Origin: Saccharothrix obliqua | GTDB lineage: Bacteria > Actinomycetota > Actinomycetes > Mycobacteriales > Pseudonocardiaceae | Direction: 5' to 3' | Length of the DNA: 64,000 nt | Assembly: GCF_019375475.1 (NCBI RefSeq) | Contig: NZ_JAHXGQ010000001.1 | Location: forward strand, 930,001 to 994,000 | Part shown: piece by piece, positions 51,418 to 63,071 of the stretch | How the letters are laid out: every line of letters begins with the position of its first letter | Position numbering within the stretch: position 1 is the first letter of the stretch | Translations under genes and position numbers: made by a program | Notes under the pieces: generated by a model | Told to the model about the DNA's origin: nothing | The model's database searches: none | What the model saw: only the letters and a program-made list of their open reading frames with translations

Positions 51418-52068
51418 GTGAGCACCCTCTACGACTGCGCCGTCCCCGCCGACCGGACAGCCGGTCTCGCCGCCGCCGCCGGAGCGGTGCGGTCGGGGCG
51501 CCTGGTGGTCCTGCCCACCGACACCGTGTACGGCATCGGCTGCGACGCGTTCGACGCCAAGGCCGTCCGCTACCTGCTGGAGGCGAAGGGCCGCGGCCCC
51601 GACATGCCGGTGCCGGTGCTGGTCGGCTCCTGGTCCACGGTGGACGGCCTCGTGCTGTCCGTGCCGGGGCAGGCACGCGCCCTGATCGAGGCGTTCTGGC
51701 CGGGCGGGCTGTCCCTGGTCCTCCAGCACGCGCCGTCGCTGGTCTGGGACCTCGGGCACACCAGGGGCACGGTGATGCTGCGGATGCCGCTGCACCCGGT
51801 CGCCCTGGAGCTGCTGCGCGACGTGGGCCCGATGGCCGTGTCCAGCGCGAACAAGTCGGGTTTCCCGCCCGCGTCGACCGCGCAGGAGGCGTGGGACCAG
51901 CTCGGCGAGAACGTCGGCGTGTACCTGGACGGCGGGCCGTCGGAGGAGAACGTCGCGTCCACGATCGTCGACCTCACCGGCCCCGAGCCGCTGGTGCTGC
52001 GCGAGGGCGCGGTGCCGTTGGCGGACATCCGCGAGGTGCTGGGCGGCGAAGTGGAGGTCGCCCGCTAG
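51418..52068 (+). CDS. tsaC: L-threonylcarbamoyladenylate synthase
   Basis: Sua5/YrdC-family enzyme, 216 residues, making threonylcarbamoyl-AMP from threonine, bicarbonate and ATP for the t6A modification of ANN-decoding tRNAs. Motifs are VVLPTDTVYGIGCDA, AKGRGPDMPVPVLVG (KxR active site), WPGGLSLVL and MAVSSANKSGFPP. The C-terminal Sua5 domain is absent, so it is the short TsaC/YrdC type. GTG start. It is followed 70 bp later by the WecA-type transferase. Confidence 0.93.
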   Translation: MSTLYDCAVPADRTAGLAAAAGAVRSGRLVVLPTDTVYGIGCDAFDAKAVRYLLEAKGRGPDMPVPVLVGSWSTVDGLVLSVPGQARALIEAFWPGGLSLVLQHAPSLVWDLGHTRGTVMLRMPLHPVALELLRDVGPMAVSSANKSGFPPASTAQEAWDQLGENVGVYLDGGPSEENVASTIVDLTGPEPLVLREGAVPLADIREVLGGEVEVAR

Positions 52069-52138
52069 TGGATCTTCCCGATCGGAGTAGCGTGGTGCCC
52101 GAAGCGTCCGAAACCCCATCCCCGAGGGGCTAGCACCT

Positions 52139-53317
52139 GTGGGCCCGTTGCCCGAGACCTCGAACGTCCTCCCGGTGCGGGAGTACCTGCTCGTCGCGTT
52201 GACCGCCGCCGTCGTCACGTTCCTCCTCGTCGGCCTGGTGCGCGTGCTCGCCTTCCGGATCGGCGCGGTGGCCTACCCGCGCCAACGGGACGTGCACGTC
52301 AAACCCATGCCGCGCATGGGCGGCCTCGCCATGTACGGCGGTGTGCTCGGCGGGATGCTGCTGGCGCACCAGCTCCCGGTGCTGCGCGCCGCGTTCGACT
52401 TCTCCGACGACCCGTGGGCGGTCATCGCGGGCGGCGGCGTGATCGTGCTGGTCGGCGTGCTCGACGACCGGTTCGAACTGGACTCGCTGACGAAGCTCGC
52501 GGGCCAGGTCACCTCGGCGGGCATCCTCGTCCTGTTCGGCCTCCAGTGGTTGTTCTTCTGGGTGCCGTGGGGTGACGGCGACGGCCGCGGCTCGTTGCTC
52601 GTGCTGGACCAGAACCAGGGCGCGCTGCTGACCGTCCTGCTCGCGGTCACCATGGTGAACGCGATGAACTTCGTGGACGGCCTGGACGGCCTGGCCGCCG
52701 GCATCGGCCTGATCGCCGCGACCGCCACGTGCGCGTTCTGCATCGGCGTGCTGGCGAAGAACGGCGGCGACGTCGGCTCGTACCCGGCCGCGCTGATCGC
52801 GGCGACGCTGGCCGGCGCGTGCCTGGGCTTCCTGCCGCACAACTTCAACCCGGCCCGGATCTTCATGGGCGACTCGGGCTCGATGCTGATCGGCCTCATG
52901 CTGGCCGCCGCCGTCACGTCGGCGTCGGGCAAGCTGAACTACCGGTCCATCGACGGTTCCGGCCAGTCCATCGAGACCGCCGACCTGCTCGGCCTGCTGT
53001 CGCCGCTGCTGGTGGTCGCGGCGGTGTTGTTCGTGCCGATGCTGGACCTGCTGATGGCGGTGGTGCGGCGAACACGGCGCGGTGAGAGCCCGTTCTCCGC
53101 GGACAAGATGCACCTGCACCACCGGCTGCTGGAGATCGGCCACTCGCAGCGCCGCGCCGTGCTGCTGATCTACTTGTGGGCCGGTGTGCTGGCGTTCGGC
53201 GCGGTGGCGCTGACGTTGTTCGACGCGGCCGTGGTCGGGTGGTGCCTGGCGATCGGGTTGCTGCTCGCGCTGCTGGTGTCGGCGATCCCGAGGTTGCGCG
53301 AGGCGCGGCGGTCCTGA
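52139..53317 (+). CDS. wecA: Undecaprenyl/decaprenyl-phosphate GlcNAc-1-phosphate transferase (WecA-type)
   Basis: Polytopic enzyme of 392 residues and about 11 membrane helices. It starts arabinogalactan/teichoic-type wall polymers by transferring GlcNAc-1-phosphate to a polyprenyl phosphate. Family motifs: DVHVKPMPRMGGLAMY, DDRFELDS, the catalytic NFVDGLDGLAAG, FNPARIFMGDSGS and the cytoplasmic HHRLLEIGHS. The GTG start lies 70 bp after tsaC. It precedes atpI as in mycobacteria (Rv1302 then Rv1303), separated by a 290-bp region that should contain the ATP synthase promoter. Confidence 0.93.
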   Translation: MGPLPETSNVLPVREYLLVALTAAVVTFLLVGLVRVLAFRIGAVAYPRQRDVHVKPMPRMGGLAMYGGVLGGMLLAHQLPVLRAAFDFSDDPWAVIAGGGVIVLVGVLDDRFELDSLTKLAGQVTSAGILVLFGLQWLFFWVPWGDGDGRGSLLVLDQNQGALLTVLLAVTMVNAMNFVDGLDGLAAGIGLIAATATCAFCIGVLAKNGGDVGSYPAALIAATLAGACLGFLPHNFNPARIFMGDSGSMLIGLMLAAAVTSASGKLNYRSIDGSGQSIETADLLGLLSPLLVVAAVLFVPMLDLLMAVVRRTRRGESPFSADKMHLHHRLLEIGHSQRRAVLLIYLWAGVLAFGAVALTLFDAAVVGWCLAIGLLLALLVSAIPRLREARRS

Positions 53318-53607
53318 TCGGTGGGCTCCGCCACCCCGCTGAACCCACCGAGTGAATTAAGACGCACCGCTGCTCGCTCGTGGCGAACATCAAGAGAACA
53401 CTCGACAACGCACGGTGATCAGGACATAACGCCCATTCGGGGGTGCACGGGACGGGCCCGGATGAGCCGCACGGGCGTCGTCGCTGCCCCGATCACCCCA
53501 TCCCCGCACCTCCCGGACTTCGCGAAGTAGCGCTCACCCCACCCCCGAGCGTCAGGCCGGACATGAGCGCCGCATACACTCGGTTGCGACCGGTGGGAAG
53601 GGGTGAC

Positions 53608-54045
53608 ATGAGTCAGGAGTGGACGCACGAGAAGGTCGTCCAGCGGCTGGCGGGTGAGATGTTCCGCAGCCTCATCTGGGTGGCGCTCGGCACCGTAGCC
53701 GTCGCCGCGGTGATCTGGACCGTGGTGGCCGGGACCGACGGGTTGATCGGCGCCCTCATCGGCGGTGCGCTGGCCATCTCCTGTTCGCTCATCACGGTCT
53801 GGCTGATGCACCGCACCGCCTCGCTGCCCGTGCAGGTCATCATGGTCGCCGCGCTCGCCGGCTTCCTGGCGAAGCTCATCCTGCTCGTGGTGGTGATGGT
53901 GCTGCTGAGGAAGTTCCCGGTCCTGCACGTCAACGCGCTGGCGCTGACAATGGCCGCGACCATCGTCGTGGCGACCTTCATGGAGGTCCGCGCTTCCAAG
54001 CGGAGCCGCAGTCAGGTGATCATCCCCGCTCCGGGGAACTCCTGA
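53608..54045 (+). CDS. atpI: ATP synthase protein I-like membrane protein
   Basis: A 145-residue protein with four membrane helices, assisting assembly of the c-ring in other bacteria. The ATG at 53608 follows GAAGGGG; an ATG at 53563 would add 15 residues. Helices include IWVALGTVAVAAVIWTVVAG and VIMVAALAGFLAKLILLVVV. Sequence conservation in the family is low, so the call depends on position immediately upstream of atpB, as in other actinobacteria. Confidence 0.85.
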   Translation: MSQEWTHEKVVQRLAGEMFRSLIWVALGTVAVAAVIWTVVAGTDGLIGALIGGALAISCSLITVWLMHRTASLPVQVIMVAALAGFLAKLILLVVVMVLLRKFPVLHVNALALTMAATIVVATFMEVRASKRSRSQVIIPAPGNS

Positions 54046-54194
54046 TCCAGGCTGGTACGGTGCGCGCGCACGGGACGTCCCTGCTGGATGGGGTGCCTCT
54101 CGCGGGCGCGCGCGGTGCGTAAGGTACGTTTGCCCCGATCGTGACGATTCCCCCGGCGGAGTGAACGCCGGCCGGGAGAACCGGAAGGAACACA

Positions 54195-54974
54195 GTGACC
54201 ACGTTGGTGCTGGCCGCGGGTGACGAGTTCGTCGCGCCCGGTGTGAAGGACTTCTTTCCCCCACCGATCTTCGGCGAGGTCACCAAGCCGATGGTGCTGG
54301 CGGTCTTCTCGATCGTCATCATCGGTGCGTTCTTCCTGCTGGGCTCGCGGAACCTCAAGCTCGTGCCCGGCAAGTTCCAGTTCGTGGCCGAGTCGGTCTA
54401 CGACGTCGGCCGGAACTCGATCGCCCGCGAGCAGATCGGCGCCAAGGACTTCAAGCCCTTCGTGCCCCTCCTGCTGACCGTGTTCATGTTCGTCCTGGTG
54501 AACAACCTGTTCGGCATCGTCCCGTTCATCCAGTTCCCGACGATGTCGCACATCGGTTTCCCGCTGGCGGTCTCGGTCCTGGTCATCTACCCGGTATACC
54601 ACTTCGTCGGCATCAAGCGGCACGGGTTCCTGCGCTACCTCAAGCACCAGACCGTGCCGGCCGGCGCGCCGTGGTTCGTGCTGATCCTGCTGACGCCGAT
54701 CGAGTTCTTCCAGAAGTTCTTCCTGAACCCGCTCACGCTGGCGATCCGGGTGTTCGCCGCCATGTTCGCGGGTCACCTGCTGCTGATGGTCTTCACCATC
54801 GCCGGCGAGTTCCTGCTGCTCAACGGCGGCATCACCGTTGTGGTCGCACCCGTTGCCTTCGCCTTCGCCATTGCGCTGACCTTCCTGGAGGCGCTGATCA
54901 TGGTGCTCCAGGCGTACATCTTCGCCCTGCTGTCCGCCAACTACATCGGCGCGGCGCTGGCCGAGGACCACTGA
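54195..54974 (+). CDS. atpB: F1Fo ATP synthase subunit a
   Basis: Proton-channel subunit, 259 residues with about six membrane helices. The essential arginine is in LTLAIRVFAAMFAGHLLL, and VNNLFGIVPF is typical. It starts at a GTG after GGAAGGA. The N-terminus is outside the membrane. It is the first core structural gene of the operon, 61 bp before atpE. Confidence 0.96.
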   Translation: MTTLVLAAGDEFVAPGVKDFFPPPIFGEVTKPMVLAVFSIVIIGAFFLLGSRNLKLVPGKFQFVAESVYDVGRNSIAREQIGAKDFKPFVPLLLTVFMFVLVNNLFGIVPFIQFPTMSHIGFPLAVSVLVIYPVYHFVGIKRHGFLRYLKHQTVPAGAPWFVLILLTPIEFFQKFFLNPLTLAIRVFAAMFAGHLLLMVFTIAGEFLLLNGGITVVVAPVAFAFAIALTFLEALIMVLQAYIFALLSANYIGAALAEDH

Positions 54975-55035
54975 AAAACACAAAGCCTCCGATCCGCGAG
55001 CACTCGCGGACCGAGTTGGAAAGGGAACAGCACAA

Positions 55036-55287
55036 GTGAGCGCTATCGTTCTTGCTCAGGAAGCCGCCAAGGGCGTGACGGACGCCGGTCTGGCCGCGAT
55101 CGGCTACGGCCTCGCCGCCATCGGTCCGGCCCTCGGCGTCGGCATGATCTTCTCCTCGGTCATCAACGGCACGGCTCGCCAGCCTGAGGCCCGGGGCGTT
55201 CTGCTCAGCCTCGCGTGGACCACCTTCGCCCTCGTCGAGGTGCTCGCCCTGCTCGGCTTCGTCGTCTACTTCCTCGCCACCGGCTGA
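55036..55287 (+). CDS. atpE: F1Fo ATP synthase subunit c
   Basis: A two-helix proteolipid of 83 residues forming the rotor ring. The ion-binding carboxylate is the Glu in FALVEVLALLG, so the enzyme is proton-driven. The first helix has the small-residue packing IGPALGVGM. The GTG start follows GGAAAGG. This is the target of diarylquinoline drugs in mycobacteria. Confidence 0.97.
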   Translation: MSAIVLAQEAAKGVTDAGLAAIGYGLAAIGPALGVGMIFSSVINGTARQPEARGVLLSLAWTTFALVEVLALLGFVVYFLATG

Positions 55288-55319
55288 CCGTCCGTCCGAC
55301 GTGTGAGGAGGAAGTTGTG

Positions 55320-55865
55320 GTGAATTCACTCGTCGTGGCCGCAGAGGGTGGGCAAAACCCTGTCCTGCCGCACACGTCCGAGATCATCATCGGCCTGGTC
55401 GCCTTCCTGCTGCTCTTCTTCATCATCAAGAAGTTCGTGTCGCCCAAGTTCGAGGCGCTGTACGCCGAGCGTGCCGCCAAGATCGAGGGCGGGATCGAGA
55501 AGGCGGAGCAGGCGCAGGCCCAGGCCCAGGAGACGCTGGAGCAGTACAAGGCGCAGCTGGCCGAGGCCCGTGCCGAGGCGGCCCGCATCCGCGACGACGC
55601 GCGCATCGAGGGTGAGCAGATCATCAGCGAGCTGCGGGCCAAGGCGCAGGAGGAGTCCGCGCGGATCGTCGCGCAGGGCCAGACCCAGCTGGAGACCCAG
55701 CGTGCGCAGATCGTCGCGGAGCTGCGCGGCGAGCTGGGCAGGCTGGCGATCGACCTGGCCGACCGGGTCGTGGGCGAGTCGCTGGAGGACGAGGTGCGCC
55801 GCAAGGGCACCGTCGACCGCTTCCTCGCCGACCTGGACGACACGTCGGCTCCGGCCGCCAAGTGA
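55320..55865 (+). CDS. atpF: F1Fo ATP synthase subunit b
   Basis: Stator stalk subunit, 181 residues: one membrane helix (about residues 22-42, [18 protein letters not shown]) followed by a long coiled coil rich in Ala, Glu and Gln ([20 protein letters not shown]). Of the two adjacent GTG codons (55317, 55320) the second is better spaced from GAGGAGG. It lies 10 bp before atpH. Confidence 0.95.
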   Translation: MNSLVVAAEGGQNPVLPHTSEIIIGLVAFLLLFFIIKKFVSPKFEALYAERAAKIEGGIEKAEQAQAQAQETLEQYKAQLAEARAEAARIRDDARIEGEQIISELRAKAQEESARIVAQGQTQLETQRAQIVAELRGELGRLAIDLADRVVGESLEDEVRRKGTVDRFLADLDDTSAPAAK

Positions 55866-55875
55866 GGGAACGTCG

Positions 55876-56703
55876 ATGACGCTGCACGCCGCAAGTCGGG
55901 ACGCGCTGGCCGCCGCTGAACTGCGGTTGCTGGAGGTCCTGGATGGCGCCGGGAACAGCGCCGCCCCGGCCGAGCTGGGTCAGGAGCTGTTCTCGGTGGT
56001 CGGGCTGCTGAGCAGGCAGCCCGCACTGCGCCGGGCCCTGGCCGACGCCTCCACCGAGGCGGCCGGTCGCGAGCAGCTGCTCCGCGGCCTGCTCGACGGC
56101 AGGGTCTCCGACGGGGCGCTCCAGGTGCTGGCCACGGTCGTCACGGCCCGTTGGTCCAGCCCGCGTGAGCTGGTCGACGGCGTCGAGTCGCTCGCCCGCA
56201 CCACGCTGCTGGTGCGGGCCGAGCGGGACGGCAAGCTCGACTCCGTGGAGGACGAGCTGTTCCGCCTCGGGCGGATCATCGCCGGCAACCACGAGCTGGA
56301 GCTGGCGCTGACCGACCCGGCGGCGCCCGCGGACGGCAAGGTGGCGCTGCTGGACGGCCTCGTCGCGGGCAAGGTGGACGAGACCACCAAGGTCCTGGTC
56401 GACCAGCTGGTGCGCGAACCGCGTGGTCAGGGCGTCGTCGGCGGGTTGGCCGACCTCGCGGCGCTGGCGGCCAAGCGGCGCGAGCGCTCCGTGGCCCACG
56501 TCCGCTCGGCGGTCGAGCTGGACGCGGGGCAGCGCGAACGCCTCGAAGCCACGCTCACCCGCATCTACTCGCGGCCGATCGCGCTGCACGTCGAGGTGGA
56601 CCCCGCGCTGCGCGGCGGTCTGGTGATCAAGATCGGCGACGAAGTGATCGACGGGAGCGTGGCCGGTCGGCTGTCGGCCCTGCGCCGCGACCTCGCCGGC
56701 TGA
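55876..56703 (+). CDS. atpH: F1Fo ATP synthase subunit delta
   Basis: Stator connector on top of F1, 275 residues, about 100 longer than in E. coli and typical of non-mycobacterial actinomycetes. It is not the b-delta fusion of mycobacteria. The C-terminal segment [31 protein letters not shown], in parts, is the family signature. The start is the ATG at 55876. Confidence 0.94.
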   Translation: MTLHAASRDALAAAELRLLEVLDGAGNSAAPAELGQELFSVVGLLSRQPALRRALADASTEAAGREQLLRGLLDGRVSDGALQVLATVVTARWSSPRELVDGVESLARTTLLVRAERDGKLDSVEDELFRLGRIIAGNHELELALTDPAAPADGKVALLDGLVAGKVDETTKVLVDQLVREPRGQGVVGGLADLAALAAKRRERSVAHVRSAVELDAGQRERLEATLTRIYSRPIALHVEVDPALRGGLVIKIGDEVIDGSVAGRLSALRRDLAG

Positions 56704-56764
56704 ACCACCCGGAACCGCGGCCCTCGAAGCCCCTTTCCTTTAACGAAGTGAGAGCAGGAACGAC

Positions 56765-58411
56765 ATGGCGGAGCTGACGATCTCGTCGGACGAGATCCGC
56801 AGTGCGATCGAGAAGTACGTCTCGACCTACTCCCCGGAAGTCAGCCGGGAAGAGGTCGGCGTCGTCGCGGAGACCTACGACGGCATCGCCATCGTCGAGG
56901 GTCTGCCCGGCACCATGACCAACGAGCTGCTGGAGTTCCCCGGCGGCGTGCTCGGCGTGGCCCTGAACCTGGAAGTGCGCGAGATCGGCGCGGTCATCCT
57001 GGGCGACTTCGACAAGATCGAAGAGGGCCAGGAGGTCCGGCGGACCGGCCAGGTGCTCTCCGTCCCGGTCGGCGACGGCTTCCTCGGCCGGGTGGTCAAC
57101 CCCCTCGGCCAGCCCATCGACGGCCTCGGCGACATCGTGGCCGACGACAACCGCGCCCTGGAACTCCAGGCGGCGACCGTCCTGGAGCGCCAGCCGGTGG
57201 GCGAGCCGATGCAGACCGGCATCAAGGCCATCGACTCGATGACCCCGATCGGCCGCGGCCAGCGCCAGCTGATCATCGGCGACCGCAAGACCGGCAAGAC
57301 CGCGGTCTGCATCGACACGATCATCAACCAGAAGAAGGCGTGGGACTCGGGCGACCCGAACCAGCAGGTCCGCTGCGTCTACGTCGCCGTCGGCCAGAAG
57401 GGCTCCACCATCGCGGGCGTCAAGGCCGCGCTGGAGGAGGCGGGCGCGCTGGAGTACACCACGATCGTGGCGGCGCCGGCGTCCGACTCCGCGGGCTTCA
57501 AGTGGCTCGCCCCGTACACCGGCTCGGCCATCGGCCAGCACTGGATGTACCAGGGCAAGCACGTCCTGATCATCTTCGACGACCTGACCAAGCAGGCCGA
57601 GGCGTACCGCGCCATCTCCCTGCTGCTGCGCCGCCCGCCGGGCCGCGAGGCGTACCCGGGCGACGTCTTCTACTTGCACTCGCGCCTGCTGGAGCGCTGC
57701 GCGAAGCTGTCCGACGCCATGGGCGGCGGCTCGATGACCGGTCTGCCGATCATCGAGACCAAGGCGAACGACGTGTCGGCCTACATCCCGACCAACGTCA
57801 TCTCGATCACCGACGGCCAGTGCTTCCTGGAGTCGGACCTGTTCAACGCCGGTGTCCGCCCGGCCGTCAACGTGGGTATCTCGGTGTCCCGCGTCGGTGG
57901 CGCCGCGCAGATCAAGGCCATGAAGCAGGTTTCCGGCTCGCTGCGCCTCGACCTGTCGCAGTTCCGCGAGCTGGAGGCGTTCTCCGCGTTCGCCTCCGAC
58001 CTGGACGCGGCCTCCCGCGCCCAGCTGGACCGCGGCGCGCGCCTGGTCGAGCTGCTCAAGCAGGGCCAATACTCGCCGGTGCCGGTCGAGGAGCAGGTCG
58101 TCTCGATCTACCTCGGCACCAAGGGCCACCTCGACTCCGTGCCGGTGGCGGACGTCCGCCGGTTCGAGGGTGAGTTCCTGGACTACGTGCGCCGCAACCA
58201 CGACGTCATCCTCTCCGGCATCCGCGAGGCGAAGACGTTGTCCGACGACGCCGAGAAGCGCATCGTGGATGCGGTCAACGCGTTCAAGCAGCAGTTCACC
58301 GCCTCCGGCGGCGCCAACGTGGTCAACGAGGCGCCCGCGGACGCGATGGACGCCGACAAGGTCGGACACGAGTCGGTGAAGGTCAACCGACCCGCTCCGG
58401 CCGAGAAGTGA
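56765..58411 (+). CDS. atpA: F1Fo ATP synthase subunit alpha
   Basis: Regulatory nucleotide-binding subunit, 548 residues. P-loop [10 protein letters not shown] near residue 175, [20 protein letters not shown] near 295 and the alpha signature ending in [14 protein letters not shown]. The start ATG follows GAGAGCAGGAA. The C-terminal extension ([15 protein letters not shown]) is longer than in E. coli, as in other actinobacteria, where such extensions suppress ATP hydrolysis. Confidence 0.97.
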   Translation: MAELTISSDEIRSAIEKYVSTYSPEVSREEVGVVAETYDGIAIVEGLPGTMTNELLEFPGGVLGVALNLEVREIGAVILGDFDKIEEGQEVRRTGQVLSVPVGDGFLGRVVNPLGQPIDGLGDIVADDNRALELQAATVLERQPVGEPMQTGIKAIDSMTPIGRGQRQLIIGDRKTGKTAVCIDTIINQKKAWDSGDPNQQVRCVYVAVGQKGSTIAGVKAALEEAGALEYTTIVAAPASDSAGFKWLAPYTGSAIGQHWMYQGKHVLIIFDDLTKQAEAYRAISLLLRRPPGREAYPGDVFYLHSRLLERCAKLSDAMGGGSMTGLPIIETKANDVSAYIPTNVISITDGQCFLESDLFNAGVRPAVNVGISVSRVGGAAQIKAMKQVSGSLRLDLSQFRELEAFSAFASDLDAASRAQLDRGARLVELLKQGQYSPVPVEEQVVSIYLGTKGHLDSVPVADVRRFEGEFLDYVRRNHDVILSGIREAKTLSDDAEKRIVDAVNAFKQQFTASGGANVVNEAPADAMDADKVGHESVKVNRPAPAEK

Positions 58412-58418
58412 CGTAGGC

Positions 58419-60759
<2,341 letters not shown>

Positions 60760-60786
60760 GTTCTGCGCGGGTCTGAGCAACCGCGG

Positions 60787-60822
60787 AAGCCCGTCCGGTC
60801 CCTCGTGGGGTCGGGCGGGCTT
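60787..60822 (+). terminator. Terminator after atpD
   Basis: AAGCCCG and CGGGCTT enclose a GC-rich inner part and are followed by TTTGCG, 28 bp after the atpD stop. It would stop transcription before atpC and separate the operon from the convergent IclR gene. Confidence 0.7.
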
Positions 60823-60830
60823 TGCGTTGC

Positions 60831-60874
60831 GGTGGCTGGGTTGCTGTGGTGGCTGGGTTGCTGTGGTGGCTGGG
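60831..60874. repeat. Short tandem repeat, 17-bp period, three copies
   Basis: GGTGGCTGGGTTGCTGT units start at 60831, 60848 and 60865, between the atpD terminator and the stop of the IclR-family gene. Confidence 0.85.
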
Positions 60875-60882
60875 CCGGCGAG

Positions 60883-61623
60883 TCAGCGCCACCCCAGAGA
60901 GCGAGAGATCGCCCTGCCGCACGCCCGGACCGCGGGGACGACGGTGTCGGTCCGGGTTTCCACGGGGACGACGACGGACACGGCGGCCACGACGTCCCCG
61001 CGCCGGCCGCGCACGGGAGCCGCGACGGAGTACGTGATCGGCTCGATCTGCCGGTCGGCGACGGCGTAACCGTCGCGGCGCACGGCGGCGAGGACCTCCC
61101 GGAGCTTGCCCGCGCTGACGACGGTGTGCCGGGTGTACTGCTTGAGAGGAGCCGCCAGGGCGTCCTCCTGGACCTCGTGCGGCGCGTGGGCGAGCAGGAC
61201 CAGGCCGACGCCGGTGGCGTGCAGCGGCATCCGCGAGCCCATCCTGGTGAGCACGCTGACGGCGTCCTTGGCCGCCAGGCGCTCCACGTAGACCACCTCC
61301 AGGCCGTCCCGGATCGCCAGTTGCACGTTGTGCCGCGTCACGTCGAAGAGGTCTTCCAGGTAGGGCAGCGCGCGGTCGCGGAGGTCGAGGGAGCCGGGGG
61401 AGAGCACGCCCAGCTCCCACAGGCGCAGGCCGATCGTGAAGCGGCCCGTCTCGTCGCGGTCCAGCGCGCGCCACGCCACCAGCTCGCGGACCAGGCGGTG
61501 CGTGGTGCTCAGCGGCAGCCCGGAGTGGCGGCTCAACTCGGACAGCGTCGCCGTGGGCCGGTCCGCGGTGAACACGGAGAGCAAGGTGAACGCGCGACCG
61601 AGGAGCGACTTCGGAACGGGCAC
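60883..61623 (-). CDS. IclR family transcriptional regulator inserted between atpD and atpC
   Basis: A 246-residue regulator. N-terminal winged helix: LLGRAFTLLSVFTADRPTAT, then LSELSRHSGLPLSTTHRLVREL. The C-terminal ligand-binding domain (about 80-246) has the IclR pattern VYVERLAAKDAVSVL, LHATGVGLVLLAHAP and GYAVADRQIEPITYSVAAPV. The GTG at 61623 gives the normal family length; the frame runs further upstream without a ribosome site. Opposite orientation to the ATP synthase genes and lack of such a gene at this place in related conserved clusters mark it as an insertion. Its ligand and targets are unknown. Confidence 0.9.
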   Translation of the reverse strand: MPVPKSLLGRAFTLLSVFTADRPTATLSELSRHSGLPLSTTHRLVRELVAWRALDRDETGRFTIGLRLWELGVLSPGSLDLRDRALPYLEDLFDVTRHNVQLAIRDGLEVVYVERLAAKDAVSVLTRMGSRMPLHATGVGLVLLAHAPHEVQEDALAAPLKQYTRHTVVSAGKLREVLAAVRRDGYAVADRQIEPITYSVAAPVRGRRGDVVAAVSVVVPVETRTDTVVPAVRACGRAISRSLGWR

Positions 61624-61813
61624 GTCGTGGAGTCTCCCACTCGTCGGTGCGGGGTCCACTCGCGACTGCGTGTGGGGCTGAACTGGCCTTAAGGGGTGGG
61701 AGGAAGGGCTTGAGCGTGACTCGGCTACCGTTGGAGCGACCACCAGGAGGGTGGTACCGAACGTAGCCGACCGCTGAGGGTGGCTGGTGCGGCGCTCGCT
61801 TCGGGTGACCGTT

Positions 61814-61819
61814 TAGACT
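61814..61819 (+). promoter_or_regulatory. Candidate -10 box for a separate atpC promoter
   Basis: TAGACT, 38 bp before the atpC start, in the 233-bp region between the divergent IclR gene and atpC. A private promoter is required because atpC is cut off from atpD. No clear -35 box is seen. Confidence 0.35.
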
Positions 61820-61856
61820 GGCGGTGACTACAGCGCCGGGACATAGGGAGATGCGC

Positions 61857-62222
61857 GTGGCCGAGATGACCGTCCAGCTGGTCGCCGTGGAACGACTCCT
61901 GTGGTCCGGGACGGCCACCTCAGTGGTCGCGCAGACGACCGAGGGCGAGATCGGCATCCTCTCCGGTCACGAACCGGTGCTCGGCCAGCTCGTCGAAGGT
62001 GGCGTCGTGCGCATCCGCACCGCCGGTGGAGAGCTGGTGACCGCGGCCGTGCACGGCGGGTTCCTGTCGGTGACCGGTGACGGCGTGAGCGTCCTCGCCG
62101 AGGCCGCCGAGCTGGCCCACGAGATCGACGTGGAGGAGGCCCGCTCGGCGTTGGCCGACGCGGACGAGGTGGAACGCGCCAGGGCCATCGCGCGGCTGCG
62201 CGCCGCGGGTCACTCGGCCTGA
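61857..62222 (+). CDS. atpC: F1Fo ATP synthase subunit epsilon
   Basis: Regulatory subunit of the rotor, 121 residues. The beta-sandwich is represented by [38 protein letters not shown] (in parts) and by [18 protein letters not shown]; a shortened C-terminal helical hairpin follows. The GTG at 61857 is six bases from AGGGAG; an ATG at 61851 would leave no spacing. It is separated from atpD by the IclR gene but keeps its place before DUF2550. Confidence 0.92.
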   Translation: MAEMTVQLVAVERLLWSGTATSVVAQTTEGEIGILSGHEPVLGQLVEGGVVRIRTAGGELVTAAVHGGFLSVTGDGVSVLAEAAELAHEIDVEEARSALADADEVERARAIARLRAAGHSA

Positions 62223-62244
62223 CGCGGACGAGCGGACAAGCGCC

Positions 62245-62679
62245 GTGGGGATCGCCGAAGTCGTCGGGGTGGTCCTGTTCGTCGCGGTGGTGGTCCTCGC
62301 CTACTTCGCGTGGCGCCGGATCCGCCTGCTTCGCGCCGGTGGTGTGCACGTCGCCCTGCGGACGCGGATCGACGTCAACGGTCGGGGGTGGCACCTCGGT
62401 GTCGGCCACTACCGGGGGGACGCGTTCGTGTGGTCCCGGGTGCTCAGCCTGCGCACCGGCCCGGACCGCGTGATCGACCGGGACGGCTTCGAGATCGACG
62501 ACCGGCGGGAGCCCACGGCTTCGGAGGCGTACGCCATGCCCACGGGTGCGGTGGTGTTGCGCTGTCGTGGAGCGGGTGGGGAGACCGTGGAGATCGCCAT
62601 GGGGCCGGACGCGTTGACCGGCTTCCTGTCGTGGCTGGAGTCCGCGCCTCCGGGGCGGTCTATTCCCTGGGCGTCTTGA
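62245..62679 (+). CDS. DUF2550 single-span membrane protein
   Basis: A 144-residue protein conserved after atpC in actinobacteria. One N-terminal membrane helix (about residues 4-23, VVGVVLFVAVVVLAYFAWRR) precedes a cytoplasmic beta domain with GWHLGVGHYRGDAFVWSRV and EAYAMPTGAVVLRCRGAG. The function is not known. GTG start, 22 bp after atpC. Its stop is followed 21 bp later by palindromic element copy 2. Confidence 0.9.
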   Translation: MGIAEVVGVVLFVAVVVLAYFAWRRIRLLRAGGVHVALRTRIDVNGRGWHLGVGHYRGDAFVWSRVLSLRTGPDRVIDRDGFEIDDRREPTASEAYAMPTGAVVLRCRGAGGETVEIAMGPDALTGFLSWLESAPPGRSIPWAS

Positions 62680-62700
62680 GGACGCGACCGGTTGAAAGCT

Positions 62701-62884
62701 TAAAAGCGACGCTCGCCGCTTGGCAGGCCGCCAAGGATGACGTGAAGTGCGGGCTGCGTGTCATCCCCGTATGGCCTGGTCAAGACAACCACCCTCGTTC
62801 CCAGGGCGCAAACGAAGTGCGTGTTTGCGCCCTGGGAACGAGCGCGGTTCGCTGGCGCGCAGGCCATACGGGGATGACACGCAG
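62701..62884 (+). repeat. Palindromic 184-bp element, copy 2 (hypervariable-stem hairpin)
   Basis: Same architecture as copy 1, inverted. The 53-bp tail is at 62701-62753, the outer 25-bp inverted repeats at 62754-62778 and 62860-62884, the spacers at 62779-62793 and 62843-62859, and the perfect stem CTCGTTCCCAGGGCGCAAAC at 62794-62813 with its complement at 62823-62842. The loop is 9 nt. Outer repeats and spacers are identical to copy 1; the tail matches at 49 of 53 positions; the stem at only 12 of 20. The tail faces the DUF2550 3' end. The rest of the gap, to 63071, holds no gene. Confidence 0.95.
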
Positions 62885-62905
62885 CGGGGTGGGGCGTGCG
62901 GCGTG

Positions 62906-62939
62906 GCCGCACACATAGGGGTCGCCGCACACATAGGGG
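62906..62939. repeat. Direct repeat of 16 bp, 18-bp period
   Basis: GCCGCACACATAGGGG at 62906 and 62924, separated by TC, beside the outer end of palindromic element copy 2. Confidence 0.85.
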
Positions 62940-63071
62940 CTGAAGAGGCCGCAGCTGTGCCTTGCCGGGTGCGCGGCCCTGGGTGCACCTCCTCGGGTCC
63001 CGTTCGGCCCACCCGGCGGCGACCGGCGGGCTTGCCGAGTGCGTGGGTTGGGGACCTGCGCGTGCGGGTAG

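Noticed and set aside
60883-61623. IclR gene as cargo of an insertion sequence
   Set aside because: No transposase, terminal inverted repeats or target duplication could be found at its borders.
62310-62918. Open frames running through palindromic element copy 2 (and 45131-45454 through copy 1)
   Set aside because: Their codons lie in the inverted repeats and the frame differs between copies. They are by-products of the repeat, not genes.
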